The position numbers and the translations under genes were made by a program. Source: Sediminicoccus sp. KRV36 (GTDB lineage: Bacteria; Pseudomonadota; Alphaproteobacteria; Acetobacterales; Acetobacteraceae). From it: DNA of 64,000 bases. Positions 18,930 to 27,910 of the stretch are shown piece after piece. The DNA lies in the NCBI RefSeq assembly GCF_023243115.1, contig NZ_CP085081.1, positions 2,914,001 to 2,978,000 of the forward strand. Direction: 5' to 3'. Position 1 is the first letter of the stretch; every line of letters begins with the position of its first letter. A model generated the notes under the pieces. That model saw nothing but the letters and a program-made list of their open reading frames with translations. It did not search any database and was not told the origin of the DNA.

Positions 18930-19801
18930 TGCGCCTCGCCACCCTCGCCTGGCCGGTGGAACCCACGCCGGATGTGGCGGCCTATGCCGCGAAGCTCGAC
19001 CACTGGGCCGCTGAGGCGAAGCGCGCCGGCGCGGATCTGCTGCACATGCCCGAATATGCCTGCGTGGAACTGGGGGCCGCACTCGCCGGCGGCGCGCCGG
19101 ATGCCGCGACTGAGCTGCGCGCCATGGTGGATCAGGCCGGGCCCATCCTGGCGGCGATGCGCGAAGCCGCCCGCCGCCACGCCCTCTGGCTGCAACCCGG
19201 CACGCTTCCCATGCGGGATGGCGCGCGCATCGTGAATCGCGCGCCGCTGATTGCGCCGGATGGCAGCCTCGCCTTCCAGGAGAAGCGCCAGATGACGCGC
19301 TTTGAGGATGAGCGCTGGGGCATCTCGCCGGGTGCGCCGCCCAGCGTGTTCCAGACGCCCTGGGGCCTGATCGGCATCGCCATCTGCTATGACGCGGAAT
19401 TCCCCAAGCTGGTGCGCGCCCAGGTGGAAGCCGGCGCCTGGCTGATCCTGGTGCCGACCTGCACGGACACACTCCATGGCTTCCACCGCGTGCGCATCGG
19501 CGCCGCCGCCCGCGCCATGGAAAACCAGTGCTTCGTGGCCCTCGCCCCCACCGTGGGCGGCTTTGCGGCCTCGGTCGCACTCGATGAAAATCACGGCGCC
19601 GCCAGCGTGTTCGGCCCGGTGGATCGCGGCTTCGCCGAGGATGGCGTGGTGGCCGCCGCCGCCCTCGACGCACCCGGCCTGCTGATCACCGATCTCGATC
19701 CCGCGCGGCTGGAGGCCGTGCGCGCCGATGGCGCCGTGCGCAACCACCACGACTGGCCACGCGCGCCCATCCCCCGCCCCCTGCCGGCGGCCTTCGCATG
19801 A
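18926..19801 (+). CDS. Carbon-nitrogen hydrolase (nitrilase superfamily)
   Basis: A 291-residue amidase-type enzyme. The Glu-Lys-Cys triad is recognisable: Glu in HMPEYAC, Lys in AFQEKRQMTRFE and Cys in GIAICYDAEFPKL. The closing CTDTLHGFHRVRIGAAARAM is also typical. Expected to hydrolyse a linear amide or a damaged metabolite; the substrate is unknown. Translationally coupled to the GNAT gene (ATGA). Confidence 0.87.
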   Translation: MMRLATLAWPVEPTPDVAAYAAKLDHWAAEAKRAGADLLHMPEYACVELGAALAGGAPDAATELRAMVDQAGPILAAMREAARRHALWLQPGTLPMRDGARIVNRAPLIAPDGSLAFQEKRQMTRFEDERWGISPGAPPSVFQTPWGLIGIAICYDAEFPKLVRAQVEAGAWLILVPTCTDTLHGFHRVRIGAAARAMENQCFVALAPTVGGFAASVALDENHGAASVFGPVDRGFAEDGVVAAAALDAPGLLITDLDPARLEAVRADGAVRNHHDWPRAPIPRPLPAAFA

Positions 19802-19811
19802 TTCCCCGGGC

Positions 19812-20927
19812 ATGCTCCGCATGATGCTCTACCTCGCCGCCGGCGAAGCCTCGGGCGATATCCTGGGAGCGCGGTTGATCGCGGCCCTGCGCGCGCGCGA
19901 CTCCAGCCTGGAATTCGCCGGCATCGGCGGCGAGCGCATGGCCGAGCAGGGCTTCGCCTCGCTGTTCGACATCAGGCAATTGGCGCTGATGGGTGTGGCG
20001 GAGGTGCTGCCCAGCCTGTTTCGCCTCAAGCAGCGCATGGAGGAAGCGGTGGCCGACATCACTGCCCGCCGCCCGCGCCTGATCATCACGATTGACAGCC
20101 CCGGCTTCACCTTGCGCCTCGCCGCGCGGGTGAAGCATCTGGGCATTCCCGTCATCCATTACGTCGCCCCCCAGGTCTGGGCCTGGCGGCCGGGGCGGGT
20201 GAAGAAGATCGCGCAGTGCGTGGACCGCATCCTCGCCTTGCTGCCCTTCGAGGCGCCGATCTTCGAAGCCGCCGGCATTCCCGTGGATTTCGTCGGCCAC
20301 CCCATCCTGGAGAGTGAGGCCGCGCATGGCGTGGCCGAGCATGCGCCCGGTGATGGCCGCCGCCTCATCATCATGCCCGGCAGCCGGCGCGGCGAGGTTT
20401 CGCGCCTGCTGCCCATCTTCGCCGAGACGCTGAAGCGCCTGCCCGGCGATCTCCATCCCATCATCGGCCTGGCCGGCACGGTGGAGGAGATGGTCCGCGC
20501 ACGCACTGCCGAATGGGGACGCCCTGTCAGCCTGGTGCGCAGCCCGCAGGACAAGGCAGATGCCTTCGCCGCGGCACGGGCGGGGCTGATCAAATCGGGC
20601 ACCTCCTCGCTGGAAGCCGCCGTGGCCGGGCTGCCGCATGTGATCGGCTACACCTTCAACCCGATCTCCAACGCCATCATCCGGCAGTTGCATCTGGTGA
20701 AATATGCGAGCCTCGTGAACCTGCTGCTGGATGAACCGCTGGTGCCCGAATTCCTGCTGCACCAATGCAGGCCCGAAGGGCTTGCGGCCGCGCTGCGCCG
20801 CCTGATCGAGGATGACGAAGCGGTGGCGCGCCAGCGCGAGGGCTTCACCCGCGCGCTGGCGCGGCTGCACCCCGAACATGGCCTGCCCAGCGAAGCCGCG
20901 GCCGATGCCGTGCTGCGGCAGCTGTGA
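19812..20927 (+). CDS. lpxB: Lipid-A-disaccharide synthase
   Basis: A 371-residue glycosyltransferase of the inner-membrane face, joining UDP-diacylglucosamine and lipid X to form the lipid A disaccharide. Characteristic blocks are LAAGEASGDILGARLI, IGGERMAEQGF, YVAPQVWAWRPGRVKKIA, LPFEAPIFEAAGIPVDFVGHP, MPGSRRGEV and KSGTSSLEAAVAGLPHVIGY. ATG 19812 follows CCCGGG and a second ATG lies at 19821. The usual lpxA/fabZ neighbours are not in the window. The next gene starts after 123 bases in which I see no feature. Confidence 0.93.
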   Translation: MLRMMLYLAAGEASGDILGARLIAALRARDSSLEFAGIGGERMAEQGFASLFDIRQLALMGVAEVLPSLFRLKQRMEEAVADITARRPRLIITIDSPGFTLRLAARVKHLGIPVIHYVAPQVWAWRPGRVKKIAQCVDRILALLPFEAPIFEAAGIPVDFVGHPILESEAAHGVAEHAPGDGRRLIIMPGSRRGEVSRLLPIFAETLKRLPGDLHPIIGLAGTVEEMVRARTAEWGRPVSLVRSPQDKADAFAAARAGLIKSGTSSLEAAVAGLPHVIGYTFNPISNAIIRQLHLVKYASLVNLLLDEPLVPEFLLHQCRPEGLAAALRRLIEDDEAVARQREGFTRALARLHPEHGLPSEAAADAVLRQL

Positions 20928-21050
20928 GCCTGGCGCAACCCGGCCGCAGTGCCGCGCGGCCGCACCAGCGAAGCCGGAACCTGGCCGGAAATCGCAGCGG
21001 GGGCGGATTTCCCCCCTTCGCTTTCGATGAAACGGGCTTAGCCTTGTTCC

Positions 21051-21731
21051 ATGCTTGAGCTACGCGGCATCACCAGGCGATTCAAGATCGGCCCCACCGA
21101 GCGCACGGTGCTGCACGGCATTGACCTCGACCTCGCCGGGGGCGAGCTGGTGTCGCTGATGGGGGGCTCTGGCTCGGGCAAGACCACCTTCATGAACATC
21201 GTCGGGCTGCTGGACCGGCCCAGTTCGGGCAGTTATCGCATCCGGGGCGAGAATGTGCTGGCCGCCCAGGCGGATGCGCAATCGCTGATGCGCAACAAGA
21301 TGATCGGCTTCGTCTTCCAGCAATTCTTCCTGATGCCGCGCCTCAATGCCTGGCGCAACGTCGCACTCCCGCTGATGTATCGCGGCACGCCGGAGGGCGA
21401 GGCCCGCCGCCGCGCCGAAGCCATGCTGGAGCGCGTGGGGCTGGGCCAGCATCTCAACCATGTGCCCAACATGCTCTCGGGCGGGCAGAAGCAGCGCGTG
21501 GCCATCGCCCGCGCCCTGGTGGGCGAGCCCGCGGTGCTGCTGGCCGATGAGCCGACCGGCGCGCTGGACCCCATCGTCAGCCGCGAGATCATGGGCCTGT
21601 TTGAGGAGATGAACCGTGATCTGGGCGTGCTGGTGCTGATCATCACGCATGATCCGGGGGTTGCCGCGCGCTGCCGGCGCCGGCTGATGCTGACGCAGGG
21701 CCATCTGGCCGACCAGACGGTGCTGGCATGA
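21051..21731 (+). CDS. MacB/LolD-like ABC transporter ATPase
   Basis: A 226-residue ATPase of the MacB/LolD type: Walker A GGSGSGKT, the Q-loop FQQFFLMPRLNAWRNVALPL, signature LSGGQKQRVAIARAL and Walker B VLLADEPTGALD. It precedes a MacB-type permease, a TolC-like channel and an unusual adaptor, so it should drive the tripartite efflux system rather than lipoprotein release. The MacB ATPase and permease are separate genes here, whereas E. coli MacB is one polypeptide. Confidence 0.9.
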   Translation: MLELRGITRRFKIGPTERTVLHGIDLDLAGGELVSLMGGSGSGKTTFMNIVGLLDRPSSGSYRIRGENVLAAQADAQSLMRNKMIGFVFQQFFLMPRLNAWRNVALPLMYRGTPEGEARRRAEAMLERVGLGQHLNHVPNMLSGGQKQRVAIARALVGEPAVLLADEPTGALDPIVSREIMGLFEEMNRDLGVLVLIITHDPGVAARCRRRLMLTQGHLADQTVLA

Positions 21732-21786
21732 CCGCCCCCGATCGCTGGAGGGCGCTTGCCCGGAGGCGTGAATCGGTGGCGCAAAC

Positions 21787-22959
21787 ATGATCCGCCAGAC
21801 CCTCATGGAAGCGGCCGGCAATCTGCTGGCGGCCTGGCAGCGCAGCCTCCTCGCGCTCATCGGCATCGTGGTGGGCGCGGGGGCGGTGATCGCCATGCTG
21901 CATGCCGGCACGATGGCGCGGCAGGAGACCATTCGCCAGTTTCGCCAGATGGGGACGGATACGCTGATCCTGCGCGCCGACAGCCCGCAGGGCCTGGGCA
22001 ATTTCCGCCTGGGCGACATTGAATCCGTGCCCGCCATGGTGCCCACCGTGGGCGAGATCGCGCCCTTCATGATCGGCGGCGGGCCGGTGACCTATGAGGG
22101 GCAGACGCGCAATGCGGGCTTCATCGGCGCCACGGGCAGCTTCGCCGATGTGGCACGGCTGCCCATGGCGGCGGGGCGGTTCCTCTCCCCGCATGACCGG
22201 TTTGAGCTGCATGCCGTGCTCGGCTCCGACCTCGCGCAGCAATTATCCACCCCCTTCTCGGCGATCCGCGTCGGCTCGCAGATTCGCGTCAGCCGCTACA
22301 TCTTCACCGTGATCGGCGTGATCGAGCCCGTGCTGATGAACCCGATGCTGCCCATGGATGTGAACGGCACGCTGTTCATCTCCTTGCCCAATGCGCGCCG
22401 CGTCATGGCCGTGCCGCAACTCTCCATGGCGGTGGGCCGCCTGCGCGGTGAGGCCGATCCCGAAATCGCCACGCAGCAATTGCAGCAGCATCTGGGCCCC
22501 GGGCTGCGCGACGCGACGCTGAATGTGCTCTCCGCGCGGCAATTGATCGCCGGCATGAACAACCAGGTGCGGCTGGTGGCGCTGCTGCTGGGGGCCGTGG
22601 GCAGCATCGCGCTGGTGCTGGGCGGTGTCGGCGTGATGAACATCATGCTCATGTCCGTGACGGAACGGCGGCGGGAAATCGGCATCCGGCTGGCCATTGG
22701 CGCGCGGCGCCGCGATGTGCGGCGGCTGTTCCTCAGTGAGGCGCTGATCCTCTCGGTGCTGGGGGCGGCGCTTGGCGTGGCGCTGGGCTTTGCCGGCGGC
22801 GTCGGCTTTGCCTGGATGTCGGGCTGGCCCGTGCATTTCTCGCCCATGGCGGCCCCGCTGGGGGCGGGCGTCTCGCTCGCCGTCGGGGTGTTTTTCGGCT
22901 TCTACCCGGCGGTCATGGCCGCGCGGCTGGATCCGATCGAGGCGCTGCGATCGGAGTGA
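21787..22959 (+). CDS. MacB-type ABC transporter permease (FtsX family)
   Basis: A 390-residue inner-membrane protein with the mechanotransmission topology: one N-terminal membrane helix, a large periplasmic domain (about residues 45-265), then three helices with the conserved GGVGVMNIMLMSVTERRREI and GIRLAIGARRRDV coupling blocks. The ATPase gene ends 55 bases upstream. Substrate unknown. Confidence 0.9.
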   Translation: MIRQTLMEAAGNLLAAWQRSLLALIGIVVGAGAVIAMLHAGTMARQETIRQFRQMGTDTLILRADSPQGLGNFRLGDIESVPAMVPTVGEIAPFMIGGGPVTYEGQTRNAGFIGATGSFADVARLPMAAGRFLSPHDRFELHAVLGSDLAQQLSTPFSAIRVGSQIRVSRYIFTVIGVIEPVLMNPMLPMDVNGTLFISLPNARRVMAVPQLSMAVGRLRGEADPEIATQQLQQHLGPGLRDATLNVLSARQLIAGMNNQVRLVALLLGAVGSIALVLGGVGVMNIMLMSVTERRREIGIRLAIGARRRDVRRLFLSEALILSVLGAALGVALGFAGGVGFAWMSGWPVHFSPMAAPLGAGVSLAVGVFFGFYPAVMAARLDPIEALRSE

Positions 22960-23140
22960 AGCGGGAGGGCTCCGGCAGGGCGATCGGCGGATCGCCGGTG
23001 AGTTCCATGATGGCGGGCAAGGGCGGAAACTCGGCCTGGACCGGCGCGTAGCTGGCCCCCGTCACCTGCTGGCGCAGCGCGCCGGGCGGCGCGCAGGCGG
23101 GTGCCAGGAGGATGAGCAGCAGCGGGGCACAACGCATCAT
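22913..23140 (-). CDS. Possible small lipoprotein, antisense to the permease tail
   Basis: A reading frame of about 75 residues with a hydrophobic N terminus (CAPLLLILLAPACAPPG) containing a lipobox-like LAPAC, followed by a Pro-rich tail. It overlaps the last 47 bases of the permease gene on the opposite strand. No good Shine-Dalgarno is present. It could be a genuine small lipoprotein or only an open frame in GC-rich DNA. Confidence 0.3.
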   Translation of the reverse strand: MMRCAPLLLILLAPACAPPGALRQQVTGASYAPVQAEFPPLPAIMELTGDPPIALPEPSRFTPIAAPRSDPAARP

Positions 23141-23295
23141 GCTGGCAGCCAACACCATGCGGCGGGGTAGGTCGAGAGGGGCCGCCGCCGATCGGGCCGA
23201 TCGGTGCTACCCATCGGCGCGGAGCGGCGCATGGCTTGCGGTGCGGGTGCCCAGGGTGAGATAGTTGAGCGGTCACGAAAACGGAGCAGGCCAGG
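22960..23295. other. 336-base spacer between permease and TolC-like gene
   Basis: No forward gene is evident here. It holds most of the doubtful leftward small lipoprotein and, from about 23141, some 150 bases upstream of the TolC-like gene where its promoter would be expected; I could not pick out convincing -35/-10 boxes. Confidence 0.6.
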
Positions 23296-24792
23296 ATGAA
23301 GGGAGGTGTTGCGATCCTTGCCGCGATGCTGGCCCTTGGCGCTGGCCCGGCCCTCGCGCAGCGTGAAGCGGCCGCACCGCGCGAGCGCCCGGCGCCGCGC
23401 GCCAACACCACCATGCCCTCGACCCATATGCCCGAGGGCAGCATCCCGCTGACCCTGCCCGAGGCCGTGTTTCTCGCGCTGCGCAGCAACCGCGCCATCC
23501 GCAGCCAGTATCTGCAGCGCGTGGCGGACCGGTTTTCGCTGCGCGTGACCGAGGCCACCTTTGATCCGCGCTTCGGCGTCAGTGGCGGCATCACGCGCTC
23601 ACGCACGGGCAACACCAACCTCACGCAGACCACGCTGGGCCCCGTGGTGAACATCGCGACGCCCACGGGCGCGCAATTCCAGTTCGGCTGGCTCGGCGTG
23701 CAGAGCAATGCGCGGGGTGCGTCCCCCAGCGGCCAGGCGCGCGCGACCTTCCAGGTGATCCAGCCGCTGCTGGCCGGCGGCGGCATCGATTACGCCATGG
23801 CCCCCATCCGCATCGGCCGCATCCAGGAGGTGAACAGCCAGCTCCAGCTGAAATCCCTGGTGATTGACCAGATCAGCCAGACCATCGCGGGCTATCGCAC
23901 GCTGCTCCAGGCGCAGGAGCAGCTGCGCATCTCGATCGAGGCGCTGCGCCGCGCACGCGAACTGGCCAGCGTGAACCAGGCGCTCTTCGCCGCGGGGCGC
24001 CTCGCACAGGTCGAACTCATCCAGGCCGAGACCAGCATCGCGCAGCAGGAGCTGGCGCTGCTCGGCGCGCGCAACCAGCATGCGGCAGCGCGGCTGGCCT
24101 TGCTGACGCTGCTGGCGGTGAACCAGAACCAGATGATCTGGGCGGTGGAACGCCCGGCCGCCCAATCCGCCCGCGTGGACCCCGCGCGCGCCCTGGCCAC
24201 CGCCGCCGCCAACCAGCCCGAATATCTGCGCACGCTGCTGGCGGTGGAGGTGAACCGCATCAACCTCGATGTCGCGCGCAATCAGCGGCTTTGGGATGTC
24301 TCGGTGGTGGCGGGCACGGGGCTGGCGGCGCAGCGGGCCGAGATCGCACGCACGCTCGGCGCCCTGGCCGAGGTGCGCAATGATTTCAACATCGGGCTGC
24401 AATTCAACATCCCCATCGGCCAGATCGCGCGCGAACAGCCCGAGGTGAATGCCACCATCGCGCTGCGCCAATCCGAACTCGCCATCGAACAGGCGCGCGA
24501 CCGGCTGCGCCAGTTGGTCGAGGATACGACGCGCAACATTGATACGCTGCGCCGCCAGGCCGAGCTCGCGCGCCGCGCGCGTGAACTTGCCGGGCTCCAG
24601 CTGGAGGCGGAGCTGATCAAGCTGCAGGCCGGGCGTTCCTCCAACTTCCAGGTGGTCTCCTTCCAGGGCTCGCTGCAATCGGCCGAGAGTGCTGAGCTGG
24701 CGGCCGTCATCGCCTATGCCAATGCGCTGACCCAGCTGGACCAGGTGCTGGGCACCACGCTGGACACCTGGCGGATCTCGCTGAATGACTGA
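23296..24792 (+). CDS. TolC family outer-membrane efflux protein
   Basis: A 498-residue outer-membrane channel. A signal peptide (MKGGVAILAAMLALGAGPALAQ) is followed by the two-fold OEP repeat: a first half with LTLPEAVFLALRSNRAIRSQ and a helical section LLQAQEQLRISIEALRRARELASVNQALFAAGR (positions about 200-235), and a second half from EYLRTLLAVEVNRINLDVARN to the helical C terminus. It should complete the tripartite pump with the neighbouring ABC and adaptor genes. It overlaps the adaptor gene by eight bases. Confidence 0.9.
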   Translation: MKGGVAILAAMLALGAGPALAQREAAAPRERPAPRANTTMPSTHMPEGSIPLTLPEAVFLALRSNRAIRSQYLQRVADRFSLRVTEATFDPRFGVSGGITRSRTGNTNLTQTTLGPVVNIATPTGAQFQFGWLGVQSNARGASPSGQARATFQVIQPLLAGGGIDYAMAPIRIGRIQEVNSQLQLKSLVIDQISQTIAGYRTLLQAQEQLRISIEALRRARELASVNQALFAAGRLAQVELIQAETSIAQQELALLGARNQHAAARLALLTLLAVNQNQMIWAVERPAAQSARVDPARALATAAANQPEYLRTLLAVEVNRINLDVARNQRLWDVSVVAGTGLAAQRAEIARTLGALAEVRNDFNIGLQFNIPIGQIAREQPEVNATIALRQSELAIEQARDRLRQLVEDTTRNIDTLRRQAELARRARELAGLQLEAELIKLQAGRSSNFQVVSFQGSLQSAESAELAAVIAYANALTQLDQVLGTTLDTWRISLND

Positions 24793-27034
24793 TCTTCGCG
24801 GGTTTTCGGCCGAGATGACGGCAGCCCCCGCCTTCCATGACCTGGCCCGGCTGGCCGCCATTCTCTGCGCGGCGCCGGCCGCCTATGTGGCGCTGCTGAA
24901 CACCACGCAGCAATGGATCATCGGCGCCGAGGGCATGCAGCCCGCCACGTTGAATTGCCCGCGCGAACACGCCTTCTGCGACGAGACCCTGGCGCGGGAC
25001 GCGCTGACCGAGATCGAGGATCTCTCGCAGCATCCGCGCTTCGCCAACCACCCCCTGGTGACGGGCGAGGAAGCGATCCGCTTCTATGCCGGCATGCCCA
25101 TCCGCAGCATGACGGGCGAGGCGCTCGGCACCATCTGCGTGCTGGACCATGTGCCGCGCCAGCTGACGGAAGCCCAGCGCGATGGCCTGGCCAGGCTCGC
25201 CACCCGCGCCACGGCGGAGCTGGAATTGCGCCGCCAGACGGCCGAGCTCCAGGGGATGAGTGCCAGGCTCGCCGAAAATGAAGCGGCGCTGCGCGGCCTG
25301 AATGAGAGCATCTCCCTCGATTACCGCCGCGCGCTTGATGTGATGACCGATGGCGTGCTGGCCATCGGCCCGGATGCGCGGGTGATGACGGTGAACCCCG
25401 CCGCCGCCCGCATGCTGGGCATTGATGCGCAGGAGGCGATCGGCCAGAGCATCGCCCTGCTGCTGAGCGAGCGTGACGGCACGGATGATTTCATTGACGC
25501 CGTGCTGGCACCCTTGCAGGCCGAGGGGCCGCAAGGCCGCCGCACGCTGGATTTTCCGGGCGAACGCCGGCTTTCCGTCGAAGCCAGCGCCTGGCGCGTG
25601 CAGAGCGGCCCCTTCGCCGGGCGCCCGGCCATCACCGCCGTCTTCGCCGATGTGACCGAGAATGAGCGCCTCCAGGCCGAGCTCGCATCGCAATACACGC
25701 AGTTGCAGGATGCCTTCCTGAAGCTGGAAAACTCGGCCACGCGCTCGGCCCTGATCACGCGGCGCATCGCGCTGTTGCGCATGGCGGCGGTGGTGGCGGC
25801 CTTCCTCGGCGTCTTCGGCGTTGCCGCCTGGACGTGGTTTTCGCCGGGTGAGCCGGATGCCTTCGCGGCGGGCGCGCCCGGCGGCGTGGTGACCATGACG
25901 GCCAGCGCGCAGCCGATCAGCGCGCGCATCGCGGTGGTGGGCGTGCTGGAACCCGGCGCCAATGTCAGCGTCGTCGCACCCTATGACGGCACCGTGCGTG
26001 AGCGGCTGTTCCGCTATGGCGGCGCGGTGACGCAGGGCGATGTGCTGCTGCGGATGGATCGCGGCGAGGTGGAAACCCGCCTGCGCGAGGCGCGCGCCGC
26101 CGAAATCCGCGCCCGCCAGCGCGTCGAGGAATTGCGCGGCTGGGCGACCGGCTTCGAGGCTTCCCGCGCGCGGCGCCAATTGGCCGGGGCCGAGCTGGAG
26201 ACCAGCAATCTGCGCGCCCGCGTGCAGCAGAGCGCGATGCTTCTGAGCCGCGGCATCATCCCGGCGGAGGAGCATCGCAACCTCATCCAGCAGCAGCGCA
26301 ATCAGGAGCTGCAATTCCAGGCGGCGCAGCAGGACCTCGCGGCCACGCTGGATCGTGGCAATGAGCTGCATCTGCGCACCGCCGAACTCGAACTCGCCAA
26401 TGCCGAGACGCGGCTGCGCGAGATCGAGAATGACCTCGGCAATTCCGAATTGCGGGCCCCCGTCTCGGGCGTCGTGCTCATGCCGCCGGAAAACCAGGGC
26501 GGCCAGCAAAGGCGGGAGACGATCGAAGTCGGCTCACGCGTCAGCCGCGGGCAGACCATGTTCGGCATCGGCGATCTGGCGAGCTTCCTGGTGCGCGGCC
26601 AGGTGGATGAGATTGACGTGAACCAGGTGCGCCCCGGCCAGAATGTGACCGTGACGGGCGATGCCTTCGCGGGCGAGGTGCTGACCGGACGCGTCGCATC
26701 CGTGGCCGCGCAGGCGAGCGCCGAGCAGGGGGGGATGGGGCGCGGCATGCCGAATTTCGCCGTCAGCATCGCCATCACCGACCTGACGGCCGAGCAGCGC
26801 GCGCGCCTGGCCGTCGGCATGTCCGCCAGCCTCGCCATCATCACGCATGAGCGCGATGACGCGGTGGTGATGCCGCCCAACGCCGTGCGCGATGAGGGCG
26901 GCACGCGCATCGTCCGCGTGCGGGAAGGCGGGCGGATCGTCTCTCGCCCCGTCACGCTCGGGATCAGCACGCCCGAGGGCGTGGAAATCCGCACCGGGCT
27001 CTCGCCCGGCGATGTGGTGGTGCTGCGCGAATAG
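24785..27034 (+). CDS. GAF-PAS sensor fused to HlyD-type periplasmic adaptor
   Basis: A 749-residue chimera. Residues 18-150 form a GAF domain (AFCDETLARDALTEIEDL; RFYAGMPIRSMTGEALGTIC). Residues about 183-290 form a PAS domain (ALDVMTDGVLAIGPDARVMT; ITAVFADVTENERLQAEL), with a short coiled coil behind it. A single membrane helix spans 328-352. From about 385 to the end the protein is a membrane-fusion adaptor: lipoyl half (VVAPYDGTVRERLFRYGGAV), a long alpha hairpin, second lipoyl half (LRAPVSGVVLMPPENQGGQ) and a beta-barrel/membrane-proximal part. The sensor would lie in the cytoplasm and the adaptor in the periplasm. No kinase, cyclase or DNA-binding output is present. It overlaps the TolC-like gene. 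Confidence 0.9.
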   Translation: MTDLRGFSAEMTAAPAFHDLARLAAILCAAPAAYVALLNTTQQWIIGAEGMQPATLNCPREHAFCDETLARDALTEIEDLSQHPRFANHPLVTGEEAIRFYAGMPIRSMTGEALGTICVLDHVPRQLTEAQRDGLARLATRATAELELRRQTAELQGMSARLAENEAALRGLNESISLDYRRALDVMTDGVLAIGPDARVMTVNPAAARMLGIDAQEAIGQSIALLLSERDGTDDFIDAVLAPLQAEGPQGRRTLDFPGERRLSVEASAWRVQSGPFAGRPAITAVFADVTENERLQAELASQYTQLQDAFLKLENSATRSALITRRIALLRMAAVVAAFLGVFGVAAWTWFSPGEPDAFAAGAPGGVVTMTASAQPISARIAVVGVLEPGANVSVVAPYDGTVRERLFRYGGAVTQGDVLLRMDRGEVETRLREARAAEIRARQRVEELRGWATGFEASRARRQLAGAELETSNLRARVQQSAMLLSRGIIPAEEHRNLIQQQRNQELQFQAAQQDLAATLDRGNELHLRTAELELANAETRLREIENDLGNSELRAPVSGVVLMPPENQGGQQRRETIEVGSRVSRGQTMFGIGDLASFLVRGQVDEIDVNQVRPGQNVTVTGDAFAGEVLTGRVASVAAQASAEQGGMGRGMPNFAVSIAITDLTAEQRARLAVGMSASLAIITHERDDAVVMPPNAVRDEGGTRIVRVREGGRIVSRPVTLGISTPEGVEIRTGLSPGDVVVLRE

Positions 27035-27083
27035 CCTGCGATCGTGTCAGGCGCACTTCAGCCTGAAACGTGAATCGTCGGCA

Positions 27084-27881
27084 TCAGTTCCGGAAGGATG
27101 GATCAATCCGGTCGAGCCGGCGGAGCAGCGCCGGCCATTCCATCACGCCATAGGGGCGGCGCGTCTGCGGCTGGTAGTTCATGTAGGTCTCGTCCAACAC
27201 CGCCTGCGGCACCTGGATGATCTTGGCGTTGCAGGCGAGGGCCGCGAGCTGCGCGCGGCAGGACAGCTCCAGCCGATGCATGGCGTTGAACGCCTCGGCG
27301 ATGGTGCGGCCCACCGTCAGCAGCCCGTGGTTGCGCAGGATCAGCGCGTTGTTGCTGCCCAGGTCGGCCACCAGCTTGGCCTGCATCGCCGTATCGAGCA
27401 CGACGCCCGCATAGTCGTGATAGCCAATTTTGAGAAAGCGCATCGCCGTCTGGTTCATCGGCAGCAGGCCGCATTCCAGCGAGGAAACGGCCATGCCGGG
27501 CCAGGTGTGCGTGTGGATCACGCAGTCAATCTCGTGGCTCGCCTCGTGGATGGCGCCATGGATGACGAAGCCCGCGCGGTTCACGCCGTAGTTGAGATCC
27601 CCGAAATCGGGCTTGTGCAGGACATTGCCCTTCACATCGATCTTGATGAGGGAGGAGGCGGTGATCTCCTCATAGAGCAGCCCATAGGCGTTGATGAGGA
27701 AGGCCCCCTCCTCGCCCGGCACGCGGCAGGAGATATGGTTCGCGATCATGTCGCTCATCCCGTAGAGCGCGATGAGGCGATAGCAGGCGGCGAGGTTCAC
27801 GCGGGCCTGCCACTCGGCGGGCGAGACCTTGTCGCGCAGCGAGGGGATGTCCAGGACCGGCATGGGGGATTGTTCGAGCAT
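27084..27881 (-). CDS. Class II aldolase/adducin family protein
   Basis: A 265-residue metal-dependent aldolase-fold protein. The zinc His pair lies in VIHTHTWPGMAV, the third His in LILRNHGLLTVG, and the fold start is visible as LIALYGMSDMIANHISCRVPG. Substrate cannot be told; the group includes decarboxylases and sugar aldolases. The start ATG 27881 is supported by GGAGGAA upstream. It lies 29 bases downstream of crtC on the same strand, so read-through from the crtC promoter is possible. Confidence 0.87.
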   Translation of the reverse strand: MLEQSPMPVLDIPSLRDKVSPAEWQARVNLAACYRLIALYGMSDMIANHISCRVPGEEGAFLINAYGLLYEEITASSLIKIDVKGNVLHKPDFGDLNYGVNRAGFVIHGAIHEASHEIDCVIHTHTWPGMAVSSLECGLLPMNQTAMRFLKIGYHDYAGVVLDTAMQAKLVADLGSNNALILRNHGLLTVGRTIAEAFNAMHRLELSCRAQLAALACNAKIIQVPQAVLDETYMNYQPQTRRPYGVMEWPALLRRLDRIDPSFRN

Positions 27882-27910
27882 GGTCGTTCCTCCGAAGGAT
27901 TGGCGTGATC

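Noticed and set aside
27036..27083. Possible bidirectional terminator between the adaptor and aldolase genes
   Set aside because: Only a 6-bp stem (TCAGGC/GCCTGA) with an 8-base loop and no T-run.
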